Part shown: piece after piece, positions 41,158 through 49,084 of the stretch
How the letters are laid out: each line of letters begins with the position of its first letter
Position numbering within the stretch: position 1 is the stretch's first letter
DNA from: Marilutibacter spongiae
Lineage (GTDB): Bacteria > Pseudomonadota > Gammaproteobacteria > Xanthomonadales > Xanthomonadaceae
DNA: 64,000 nucleotides
Direction: 5' to 3'
NCBI RefSeq assembly: GCF_014145325.1
Contig: NZ_JACHTF010000012.1
Span: 54,678-118,677 of the forward strand
Made by a program: the position numbers and the translations under genes
The notes under the pieces: generated by a model
What the model was told of the DNA's origin: nothing
Databases searched by the model: none
Seen by the model: only the letters and a program-made list of their open reading frames with translations

Positions 41158-42417
41158 ATGCCCCCCGCCAGCCTCAAGACCCGCGAACGCCTGTCCGAAG
41201 TCCGCTACGAGATCCGCGGCGAACTCGCCCGCCGCGCCCGCGAGCTCGAGGCCCAGGGCCGGACCCTGATCAAGCTCAACATCGGCAACCCGGGTGCGTT
41301 CGGCTTCCGGGCGCCCGCGCACCTGCAGCGCGCGATCGTCGACGGCATCGACCAGACCGACCCCTACACCCACCAGCAGGGCCTGCCCGCCGCGCGCGAG
41401 GCGCTGGCCGCGCACTACCGCGGGCGCGGCATCCCCGACGCGCACGCCGAACGGGTGTTCATCGGCAATGGCGTCAGCGAGCTGATCGACCTGTCGCTGC
41501 GGGCCCTGTTGAACCCGGGCGACGAGGTGCTGCTGCCGTCCCCGGACTATCCGCTGTGGTCCGCGGCGACGATCCTCAACGATGGTCGACCGGTCTACTA
41601 CCGTTGCCTGCCGGCGAACGGCTTCCTGCCCGACCCGGACGAAATCGAGGCGCTGGTGTCGAGCCGCACCCGCGCGATCGTGCTGATCAACCCCAACAAC
41701 CCCACCGGCGCCAATTACCCGCGCGAGCTGATCGAGCGGATCGTCGCCATCGCCGCGCGCCACGGGCTGTTGCTGCTGTGCGACGAGATCTACGACTCGA
41801 TCCTCTACGACACGGCGCGTTTCCAGCCGGTCGCGCCGATCGCCGGCGACGTGCCCTGCCTGTCCTTCAGCGGCCTGAGCAAGGTCCACCGCGCCTGTGG
41901 CTGGCGGGTCGGCTGGGCCGTGTTGTCGGGCGATGCCCTGGCGGTCCGCGAGTTCCACCACGCGATGGACCTGCTGGGCGCGCTGCGCCTGTGCGCGAAC
42001 GTGCCGGGCCAGTTCGCGGTCGAGGCGGCGCTGCAGGGGCCCAACACCATCGACCCGCTGTGCGCGCCGGAAGGCCGGCTCTACGAGGCCCGCCGCGCCG
42101 TGGTCGAGAGCGTCGCCGCCAGCCGCCATCTGGACCTGGTCGAACCGGCCGGCGCGCTGTACGCGTTCCCCTCGGTGACCGGTGCCGCTGCCGAGGGCTT
42201 CGACGACCACCGTTTCGCGCTCGAGCTGCTGGAAACCGAGAACGTGCTGGTCGTCCCCGGCAGCAGCTTCAACGTGCCCTACCGCAACCACTTCCGGGTG
42301 ACCCTGCTGCCGCAGCCCGACGAACTGCGTGAGGTGTTCCGCCGGATCGAGCGCGTGCTCGACCGCATGGCGGGCGACGCGGCCACCCCGGTGCAGGCCC
42401 GTGCGGCGCTGGCTTGA
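41158..42417 (+). CDS. Pyridoxal phosphate-dependent aminotransferase, class I (AlaA-like)
   Basis: A 419-residue fold-type I aminotransferase. LIKLNIGNPGAFGF, DPYTHQQGLPAAREALAAHY, the LPSPDYPLW and INPNNPTGANY signatures are those of the AlaA/AlaC group (glutamate-pyruvate transamination). The PLP lysine is in SGLSKVHRACGWRVGW and the carboxylate-binding Arg in NHFRVTLLP. It is cytosolic. The chosen ATG begins MPPASLKTRERL. The next gene starts inside its last codons. Confidence 0.92.
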   Translation: MPPASLKTRERLSEVRYEIRGELARRARELEAQGRTLIKLNIGNPGAFGFRAPAHLQRAIVDGIDQTDPYTHQQGLPAAREALAAHYRGRGIPDAHAERVFIGNGVSELIDLSLRALLNPGDEVLLPSPDYPLWSAATILNDGRPVYYRCLPANGFLPDPDEIEALVSSRTRAIVLINPNNPTGANYPRELIERIVAIAARHGLLLLCDEIYDSILYDTARFQPVAPIAGDVPCLSFSGLSKVHRACGWRVGWAVLSGDALAVREFHHAMDLLGALRLCANVPGQFAVEAALQGPNTIDPLCAPEGRLYEARRAVVESVAASRHLDLVEPAGALYAFPSVTGAAAEGFDDHRFALELLETENVLVVPGSSFNVPYRNHFRVTLLPQPDELREVFRRIERVLDRMAGDAATPVQARAALA

Positions 42418-43108
42418 GCGCGGCCCGGCAGGCCTGGCCGGCCTCGTGCTGGCCGGGCTGCTCGCCGCCTGCGCCGCGCCCCCACACAAGGACACCCGCA
42501 TGACGAGCTACCTGGCCCTGGGCGACAGCTACACCATCGGCGAGGCCGTGCCCGTGGAAGGCCGCTGGCCGGTGCAACTGGCCACCGCGCTACGCGCCGA
42601 CGGCATCGCCCTGGACGACCCACGCATCATCGCCACCACCGGCTGGACCACCGACGAGCTGTCGGATGCGCTCGATGCCGCCGAGCCGCTGGGCGAATGG
42701 GGCTTCGTGAGCCTGCTGATCGGCGTCAACAACCAGTACCGCGGCCGCGACCTGGACAACTACCGTGAAGAGTTCGACGCGCTGCTGCAGCGCGCGATCG
42801 GCTACGCCGGCGGCGACGCCGACCGGGTCATGGTGCTCTCGATACCGGACTGGGGCGTGACCCCCTTCGGCCGCGAGGACACCCGTGGCGCCGCTACCAT
42901 CGGCGCCCAGATCGACGCCTTCAACGCCGCCGCGCGCGCGCTGAGCCAGGCGCGCGGCGTGCGCTTCGTCGACATCACCCCGGTGTCGCGCGCCCGTGGT
43001 GCGGAGCCGGCGATGGTCGCCGAGGACGGCCTGCATCCTTCCGCGGCGATGTACGCGGAGTGGGCCCGCGTCGCCGAGCCGGTCGCGCAAAGCCTGCTGC
43101 GCCCCTGA
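42401..43108 (+). CDS. SGNH/GDSL hydrolase, probable lipoprotein
   Basis: A 235-residue esterase-family protein. The block I motif is LALGDSYTIG, block III LIGVNNQYRG, and block V AEDGLHPSAAMY with the catalytic Asp/His. A GTG start overlapping the aminotransferase end gives an N-terminal hydrophobic segment ending LLAAC (lipobox), so envelope anchoring is likely. Starting at the ATG at 42500 would give a soluble protein without this signal. The substrate (acyl ester, polysaccharide ester) is unknown. Confidence 0.82.
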   Translation: MRRWLERGPAGLAGLVLAGLLAACAAPPHKDTRMTSYLALGDSYTIGEAVPVEGRWPVQLATALRADGIALDDPRIIATTGWTTDELSDALDAAEPLGEWGFVSLLIGVNNQYRGRDLDNYREEFDALLQRAIGYAGGDADRVMVLSIPDWGVTPFGREDTRGAATIGAQIDAFNAAARALSQARGVRFVDITPVSRARGAEPAMVAEDGLHPSAAMYAEWARVAEPVAQSLLRP

Positions 43109-43119
43109 GGCCGCCCGCC

Positions 43120-43815
43120 ATGCAGGACGATGCCCGCCCGCTGCCGCCGGCCTCGGCCCGCGCGATCGCGCTTGCGTTCGGCCCCGACAGTTGGATGGGC
43201 AATCGCTGGGACTACTTTTACAGCCGGGGCAAGCTCGGCAGCGACCCGGTCTACCCCGGCGTCATCGAAGCCCTGCGCGACACGCCGGCCCCGCTCCTCG
43301 ACCTCGGCTGCGGGCTGGGACTGCTCGCCCATGCGCTGCGCGACGCTGGCCTGGCGATGCCGTATCGCGGGGTCGACATCGACGCCGGCAAGATCGCGCG
43401 GGCACGGCGCGCGGCGGTTCGCGCCGGCCTTGGCGGGGTCGTGTTCGACGCGGTCGACCTGGCCCGTGGCCTGCCCGCGCACCGCGGCAACGTCGCCCTG
43501 CTCGACGTGCTGCAGTTCATCCCGCGCGAGGCGCATGCCGGTATCCTCGATGCCGTGGTCGCGATGTTGCAGCCCGGCGGCCGACTGGTGATGCGCACCG
43601 GCTTCGACGACGGCGGCGGCCGGGCACGGTTCACGCGCGCGGTGGATGTGTTCTCCCGCCACCTGGGCTGGATGAATGCCGCGCCCCAGCACTACCCCGA
43701 CCGCGAGGCGCTGCAGGCGCGACTGGTCGGGGCGGGGCTGGAGGTGGCGATCACGCCGCTGTCGGGCAACACGCCCTTCAACAATTGGCGGGTGGTGGCG
43801 ACGCGACCGGCCTGA
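43120..43815 (+). CDS. Class I SAM-dependent methyltransferase
   Basis: A 231-residue methyltransferase. Motif I is APLLDLGCGLGLLAHAL, the acidic residue of motif Post-I is in RGVDIDAGKIARAR, motif II VALLDVLQFIPR and motif III LQPGGRLVMRTGF. The WMGNRWDYFYSRGKLGSDPVYPGVIEAL lead is unusual and may recognise the substrate. It follows the SGNH gene with 11 bp between stop and start, suggesting a shared transcript. No clue to the substrate. Confidence 0.85.
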   Translation: MQDDARPLPPASARAIALAFGPDSWMGNRWDYFYSRGKLGSDPVYPGVIEALRDTPAPLLDLGCGLGLLAHALRDAGLAMPYRGVDIDAGKIARARRAAVRAGLGGVVFDAVDLARGLPAHRGNVALLDVLQFIPREAHAGILDAVVAMLQPGGRLVMRTGFDDGGGRARFTRAVDVFSRHLGWMNAAPQHYPDREALQARLVGAGLEVAITPLSGNTPFNNWRVVATRPA

Positions 43816-43837
43816 GTGCGCGTCCGCGGAACGGGAC

Positions 43838-44632
43838 TCAGGCGCAGGCGTCCGCCGCGTCGGGCAGCACGGCGCGGTAGTCCAGCGCATCGAGCCGTTG
43901 CAGCAGGCGCGCGAGGGTCTCGGGATTGCGGCCGTGGCGGGCGCCTTCGTGCAGCAGGACGATGGCCCCCGGTCGGAGGTCGCGCTCGATCCGCGCCAGG
44001 ACCCGGTCCGGGTCGGACTCGACGGCATCGAAGCCGCGCGCGCTCCAGGCCACGCGGGTGAGGCCATGGCGGGCCAGCGCCGGCCCGACGAAGGGGTTGG
44101 CCATGCCCACCACCGCGCGGAACCAGCGCGGTGGCGCGCCCGCGGTGGTGGCCAGCGCGGCCTGCGCGCGATCCACCTGCGCGCGCATCGCCGCCGGCGG
44201 CAGGGCCCAGAACCAGGCCGAGGGGTGGTCGAAGCTGTGGTTGCCGATGCCGTGCCCGCGGCGGACGATCTCGCGCACGGCCTCGGGTCGCGCCAGCGCG
44301 CGTTCGCCGACGAGGAAGAAGGTCGCCTTCGCGCCATGGGCGTCGAGCAGGTCGAGGATCGCCCCGGTCTCGGCCGAGGGGCCGTCGTCGATCGTCAGCC
44401 AGACCGTGCGCGCCCCGCCCGGCAGTCGCGACAGGACCGGGCTGAACAGGCGCGAGCCGGGCCTGAGGGTCCCCCACACGACCGCCAGGTGGCTGGCCAG
44501 CAGCAGCGGCAGGCCCCAGCGCCACCCCAACGTCCACCACGCCGCGAGCACCAGGACCTGCGAGGCGGCGAACACCCACAGCCAGGCCCAGGGCCGGCGA
44601 GGCGGTCGATGCAGGGAGGCTTCAGAGCGCAT
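43838..44632 (-). CDS. Polysaccharide deacetylase family protein, membrane-anchored
   Basis: A 264-residue NodB-homology protein. Two N-terminal hydrophobic segments (about 12-50, WLWVFAASQVLVLAAWWTL and LPLLLASHLAVVWG) anchor it in the membrane. The catalytic domain follows: motif 1 VWLTIDDGPSA (metal Asp pair), motif 2 GHGIGNHSFDHPSAW, and motif 5-like GAIVLLHEG. It should remove acetyl or formyl groups from a polysaccharide or lipid-linked sugar outside or at the membrane. It is divergent from the Grx4 fusion gene. Confidence 0.88.
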   Translation of the reverse strand: MRSEASLHRPPRRPWAWLWVFAASQVLVLAAWWTLGWRWGLPLLLASHLAVVWGTLRPGSRLFSPVLSRLPGGARTVWLTIDDGPSAETGAILDLLDAHGAKATFFLVGERALARPEAVREIVRRGHGIGNHSFDHPSAWFWALPPAAMRAQVDRAQAALATTAGAPPRWFRAVVGMANPFVGPALARHGLTRVAWSARGFDAVESDPDRVLARIERDLRPGAIVLLHEGARHGRNPETLARLLQRLDALDYRAVLPDAADACA

Positions 44633-44729
44633 GCGGCATGCTAACCCGGGGATGGGCCGATGCGGCTTGTGTCGCCGCCCCCGCGCCCCCACCTCCACAG
44701 CGAACCACCCCAATACACAGGTACCCGTC

Positions 44730-45659
44730 ATGTCCCTCGATCCCGCCGTGCGTTCGCGCATCGAATCCCTGCTGCAGTCGAACCACGTCGTGCTGTTCAT
44801 GAAAGGCGAGCCGAACGCGCCGCAGTGCGGCTTCTCGGCCAAGGCCTCGGGTGCGCTGAGCGCACTGCTGCCGGACGGCTACGCGCACGTGGACGTGCTC
44901 TCGGACCCGGAAATCCGCGAGGGCATCAAGGCCTATGGGCAGTGGCCGACGATTCCGCAGCTCTATATCGGCGGCGAGCTGGTCGGCGGCAGCGACATCG
45001 TCGAGCAGATGCTCAACTCCGGCGAACTGCACGGTGCCCTGGGCCTGCCGGCCCCGGACCGCAGCCCGCCGACGGTCACCGTCACCCCGGCCGCGATCGC
45101 CATGCTGCGCGATGCCGCCGCCAACGCCGGCACCGGTTATGCGGTGCAGGTCGAGGTCGACGCGCGCTTCCAGACCCGCCTGCAGCTGGCGCCGGCCGAC
45201 CCGAACGCCATCGCGGTGGAGGTCGACGGCCTGCGCCTGCAGTTCGACCTGGCCGGCGTGCGCCGCGCCGACGGCCTGTCGATCGACTGGGTCGACGACG
45301 AGCGCGGTCGTGGCCTGGTGATCGACAACCCGAACGCTCCCCCGAAGGTCAAGGGGATGTCGCCGGCCGATGCCGCCGCCCGCGTGGCCGCCGGCACCTT
45401 GACCCTGGTCGACGTCCGCCCCGCCGACGAGCGTGCGCAGGCGTCGGTCGGCGTCGCGTTCGCCACCCTGGACGGTGGCAACGCCGCGTCGCTGGAGGCG
45501 CTGGACAAGGCCACGCCGCTGGCCTTCCTGTGTCACCACGGCGGACGCAGCGCACAGGCGGCGGAGCACTTCCGCGCCCTCGGTTTCCGCGAGGTCTACA
45601 ACGTCGAGGGCGGCATCGAGGCCTGGGCCGAGGTGGACGGCGCGATCCCACGCTACTGA
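44730..45659 (+). CDS. grxD: Grx4 monothiol glutaredoxin fused to HesB-like and rhodanese domains
   Basis: A 309-residue three-domain protein. The glutaredoxin (about 1-108) has the monothiol CGFS at 33-36 and the GSH-binding QWPTIPQLYIGGELVGGSDI. A HesB/IscA-like beta domain (about 114-203, VTVTPAAIAMLRDAA to GLVIDNPNAPPKV) contains no Cys, whereas A-type carriers need three. The C-terminal rhodanese (about 210-309) has VDVRPADER and the catalytic loop CHHGGRS. Grx4 proteins carry Fe-S clusters with BolA; the fusion suggests combined cluster and sulfur handling. An intrinsic terminator follows. Confidence 0.92.
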   Translation: MSLDPAVRSRIESLLQSNHVVLFMKGEPNAPQCGFSAKASGALSALLPDGYAHVDVLSDPEIREGIKAYGQWPTIPQLYIGGELVGGSDIVEQMLNSGELHGALGLPAPDRSPPTVTVTPAAIAMLRDAAANAGTGYAVQVEVDARFQTRLQLAPADPNAIAVEVDGLRLQFDLAGVRRADGLSIDWVDDERGRGLVIDNPNAPPKVKGMSPADAAARVAAGTLTLVDVRPADERAQASVGVAFATLDGGNAASLEALDKATPLAFLCHHGGRSAQAAEHFRALGFREVYNVEGGIEAWAEVDGAIPRY

Positions 45660-45682
45660 GCTGCGCCGCTAAGCGACGCACG

Positions 45683-45717
45683 AGGCCCGCATGTCACGGC
45701 ATGCGGGCCTTTTTTTT
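45683..45717 (+). terminator. Rho-independent terminator after the Grx4 fusion gene
   Basis: The arms AGGCCCGCAT / ATGCGGGCCT with an 8-base loop are followed by eight T, 24 bases after the stop codon. Confidence 0.92.
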
Positions 45718-45817
45718 GCCTGCGACAGGGCGAGTGACGCGTGGGGCCGGCATCCCCGATGGCGGAGGGCCCACCGACCGGAGCGGTACCCATCACCCGC
45801 GCGCGCGACCACCACGC

Positions 45818-46195
45818 CAAAGGCTGGATCCCAGCGTTCGCTGGGATGACGGGCGTCGGGAGTGCCGTGCAATGGACGTGCGAAGATGGGTTGCGCTTCG
45901 CTTTACCCATCCTACGTGCTGCGCTTATTGCACCCTACGAGTCTGCACCCATGTCGAGGCCCCGGGTGCGCTTCGCTTACCCGGGCTACGTGAACTGTGC
46001 AATGGACGTACGAAGATGGGTTGCGCTTCGCTTTACCCATCCTAGGTGCTTGTTACCTTGCGTGGTGCAATGCGCTGCGCTTGTTGCACCCTACGAGTCT
46101 GCACCCATGCCAAGGCCCCGGGTGCGCTTCGCTTACCCGGGCCACGTGAACGGCGTTATCACCGTAGGAGGGGTCGCGCGAAGCGATACCCATCG
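45818..46195. repeat. REP-like cluster with an internal direct duplication
   Basis: A family D palindrome at 45818-45851 is followed by a block (family A, family C and family B palindromes in order) at 45867-45996 that is repeated in modified form at 45997-46153 (each starts GTGCAATGGACGT and has AGATGGGTTGCGCTTCGCTT). A further family A half at about 46167-46195 ends the cluster. No gene in 45718-46213. Confidence 0.85.
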
Positions 46196-46213
46196 ACTTC
46201 GCCCGCCCGACAC

Positions 46214-46756
46214 TCAGCCCTTGAAGCCGCCGGCGTCCAGCCAGGCCTGCTCTTCCGGCGTGGTCTCGCGGCCGAGCACGGCGTTGCGGTGCGGGAAGCG
46301 GCCGAACTTCTCGATGATCTCCTTGTGCAGCACCGCCCATTTGTCGGCGTCTTCGCCGTCCAGGTTCTGGTGCAGCTCCACCGAGCGTTCCTGGTCGGCC
46401 AGGTCCTCGGAGTGCTCGAAGGGCATGTAGAAGAACACGCGCAGGGCGGAATCGACCTCGGCGTCGTAGCCACGGTCCACGGCCTGCTCGGCGTAGGCGC
46501 GGGCCTGGGCGTCGTGCGCGTAGGCGCGGGCGCTGTCGCGGTGGATGTTGCGCGGCATCTGGTCGAGTAGCAGGACCAGGGCCAGCGCGCCTTCCGCGCT
46601 GTCCATCCAGGCCTCGCCCTTGCCGGCGGCGGCATCGTCCATCGCGTCCTCGAACGCCATCTCGCACATGTCGTCAAAGGTCTCGTCCTTGGCGAACCAG
46701 CGTTGCGGGCCGGCATCTCGCCAGAAATCGACGACTTCCTTCGCGGTTACGTTCAC
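46214..46756 (-). CDS. DUF924 family protein
   Basis: A 180-residue cytosolic helical protein with the DUF924 pattern: VVDFWRDAGPQRWFAKDETFDDMC, ALVLLLDQMPRNIHRDSARAYAHD, RVFFYMPFEHSEDLADQERSV and FGRFPHRNAVLGRETTPEEQAWLDAGGFKG. The last motif is the family hallmark. Function is unknown; the fold is distantly TPR-like. A GTG preceded by GAGAGGT is chosen over an ATG at 46819 that would add non-family residues. Confidence 0.88.
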   Translation of the reverse strand: MNVTAKEVVDFWRDAGPQRWFAKDETFDDMCEMAFEDAMDDAAAGKGEAWMDSAEGALALVLLLDQMPRNIHRDSARAYAHDAQARAYAEQAVDRGYDAEVDSALRVFFYMPFEHSEDLADQERSVELHQNLDGEDADKWAVLHKEIIEKFGRFPHRNAVLGRETTPEEQAWLDAGGFKG

Positions 46757-46834
46757 GCACTTACCTCTCGTGTATCTGGAAAATTCAGGGGCATACCCTA
46801 GCAAGTCGCGACCGAACATCGCGCGAACACGGGT

Positions 46835-47461
46835 TCAGCCGGTGGGACCGGCATCGGCTTCGAGCAACGCGTCGCCCTCGGCTTCGGCGTCCATGTCGGT
46901 GTCCTCGTCGCCCAGTTGCATCTCCAGCTCGCTGATCCAGGCCTGGGTGACGCTCTCCAGGGTCACCGCGTGGATCAGCGGGCGCAGCGCGCCGCCGGAA
47001 TACGAGGCGGCGATGAAGCGCGCGTAGCGGCCGCGGTAGTCCAGCCAGCGCGCGTGGGCCTCTTCGAAGGTCTGCAGCGATTCGCCGTCGAGCTGCTGGC
47101 GCAGGTGCGCGACCAGCCGCGCCAGTTCGCCGTCGGCCTGCTTGAACGCCTGCAGCGCCTCGTGGTCGATGCCATGGACCGCGCCCTCGACCTCGCGCGC
47201 CTGCCGCGCGACCTCCTCGGCCTTGGTGAAGTAGCTGTCGGCGATGCGCGCGGCGGTCTCCGCGCGGCCGAGCAGGCGGTGCTCGAAGCGGCGCAGGTCC
47301 TCCAGGCTGGTGTCGGCCGTCTCCAGCCCCTGCATGAGCGCCAGCAGGCGCTGGTGGCGGTCGATCGCGTCCACGCTGCGACGGCGCTCGACCCGGCGCT
47401 GGACGAAGTAGAAGGTCCAGGTCAGGGCCGCGCCCACGATGAGATAGATGATCTGTTCCAC
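46835..47461 (-). CDS. Membrane-anchored protein with LprI/DUF1311-like region
   Basis: A 208-residue protein. One N-terminal helix (about 3-20, IIYLIVGAALTWTFYFV) is followed by a long alpha-helical, coiled-coil-prone region (about 22-120). The segment at about 120-185 (LRQQLDGESLQTFEEAHARWLDYRGRYARFIAASYSGGALRPLI then ESVTQAWISELEMQL) has the helix-helix layout of DUF1311/LprI lysozyme-inhibitor domains, but without their Cys residues. The C-terminus is acidic. The assignment is tentative. Confidence 0.6.
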   Translation of the reverse strand: MEQIIYLIVGAALTWTFYFVQRRVERRRSVDAIDRHQRLLALMQGLETADTSLEDLRRFEHRLLGRAETAARIADSYFTKAEEVARQAREVEGAVHGIDHEALQAFKQADGELARLVAHLRQQLDGESLQTFEEAHARWLDYRGRYARFIAASYSGGALRPLIHAVTLESVTQAWISELEMQLGDEDTDMDAEAEGDALLEADAGPTG

Positions 47462-47629
47462 GCTCGATGCCTCCGTTGACCGCTCCCTGGTTCAGGCGCC
47501 TAGTGTGCCCTGTCGGGGTCTCCCCCGCTGCGACCCGGGCCGGGGCGCATGACCTTTGTCAGGGTTGGCAGCGCCCGCGGGGCCGTCTACGGTCGAAGGG
47601 CTGTCAACACGACACCCGGGGAAACCGAC

Positions 47630-49084
47630 ATGTTCCGACCCACCAACGCCGCGCTCGCCGTGGCGCTTGCCACGACGCTTGCGTCGACCGCGGCGCTCGC
47701 CGCCGAAAAGGCGAAGCCGCGCTTCGTCGACGATCCCTACCCCAGCACCTACGAGCGGATCGCGTCGCCGCCGGTGCTTATCCGCGGCGCCACCGTCCTG
47801 ACCGGCACCGGCGAGCGCCTGGAGGGCGCGGACGTGCTGATGCGCGACGGCCGCATCGAAGCCGTCGGCACGGCGCTGGCCGCGGACGGCGCCACCGTCG
47901 TCGACGGCACGGGCAAGTGGGTCACGCCGGGCCTGATCGACGTGCACTCGCACCTGGGCGTCTACGCCAGTCCCAACGTGGGCGCGCACAGCGACGGCAA
48001 CGAGATGACCTCGCCGGTGACCCCCAACGTCTGGGCCGAGCACTCGGTCTGGCCCCAGGACCCGGGCTTCGCCGCGGCGCTGGCCGGCGGCATCACTTCG
48101 CTGCAGATCCTGCCCGGCTCGGCCAACCTGGTCGGCGGGCGCGGCGTCACCCTGAAGAACGTCCCCGCCACCAGCTACCAGGCGATGAAGTTCCCCGGCG
48201 CGCCCTGGGGCCTGAAAATGGCCTGCGGCGAGAACCCCAAGCGTGTCTATGGCGGCCGCGGCACCGCGCCGTCCACGCGCATGGGCAACGTCGCCGGCTA
48301 CCGCGCGGCCTTCATCGATGCCGCCGAGTACCTGGCCAAGAACACGCCCAAGTCCGACGAGGGCGGCAAGCGCCACTGGTGGCAGGGCAGCGACGACGGC
48401 GCCGACAGCGACCAGGCCACCGGCGGCAAGCGCGACCTCAAGCTCGACACGCTGGCCGGCGCGATCAACGGCGACATCCAGGTGCACATCCACTGCTACC
48501 GCGCCGACGAAATGACCACCATGCTCGACCTGGCCAGGGAATTCGGCTTCAAGGTCGCCGCGTTCCACCACGGCGTGGAGGCCTACAAGATCGCCGACCG
48601 GCTGGCCGAGGAAGGCGTCTGCGGCGCGCTCTGGGCCGACTGGTGGGGCTTCAAGATGGAAGCCTTCGACGGCATCCAGGAGAACATCGCCCTGGTCGAC
48701 CGCCCGGCGAACAGCTGCGCGATCGTGCACTCAGATTCCGAGGAAGGCATCCAGCGCCTGAACCAGGAAGCCGCGAAGGTGATCGCCCACGCCGGCCTGG
48801 CGGGCATGGACATCCCGCCCGAGCGCGCGATCCGCTGGCTCACCCAGAACGCGGCCAAGTCGCTCGGCGTGCTCGATCGCACCGGCACCCTGGAGACCGG
48901 CAAGATGGCCGACGTGGTGGTCTGGAACGGCACGCCCTTCAGCGTCTACGCCAAGGCCGAACAGGTCTACATCGACGGCGCGCGGGTCTACGACATCGCC
49001 GACCCCGGCCGCCGCCCCACTTCGGACTTCCTGCTCGGCCAGGGCGCCGATGCCCGCCACGGCATGACCGGAGGTGTCGAATGA
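47630..49084 (+). CDS. Amidohydrolase family protein, secreted (first of a tandem pair)
   Basis: A 484-residue imidazolonepropionase-like amidohydrolase. The signal peptide ends near residue 25 (ALAAEK). The metal centre is intact: HxH in VTPGLIDVHSHLG, then VHIHCYRADEMTT, AAFHHGVEAYK and the Asp of VHSDSEEGI. The C-terminal ARWLT-like IRWLTQNAAKSLGVLDRTGTLETGKMADVVVWNGTPF is typical. Its stop overlaps the start of the next gene (ATGA), so the pair is translated together. The substrate, probably a cyclic amide or dipeptide-like compound in the periplasm, is not known. Confidence 0.9.
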   Translation: MFRPTNAALAVALATTLASTAALAAEKAKPRFVDDPYPSTYERIASPPVLIRGATVLTGTGERLEGADVLMRDGRIEAVGTALAADGATVVDGTGKWVTPGLIDVHSHLGVYASPNVGAHSDGNEMTSPVTPNVWAEHSVWPQDPGFAAALAGGITSLQILPGSANLVGGRGVTLKNVPATSYQAMKFPGAPWGLKMACGENPKRVYGGRGTAPSTRMGNVAGYRAAFIDAAEYLAKNTPKSDEGGKRHWWQGSDDGADSDQATGGKRDLKLDTLAGAINGDIQVHIHCYRADEMTTMLDLAREFGFKVAAFHHGVEAYKIADRLAEEGVCGALWADWWGFKMEAFDGIQENIALVDRPANSCAIVHSDSEEGIQRLNQEAAKVIAHAGLAGMDIPPERAIRWLTQNAAKSLGVLDRTGTLETGKMADVVVWNGTPFSVYAKAEQVYIDGARVYDIADPGRRPTSDFLLGQGADARHGMTGGVE

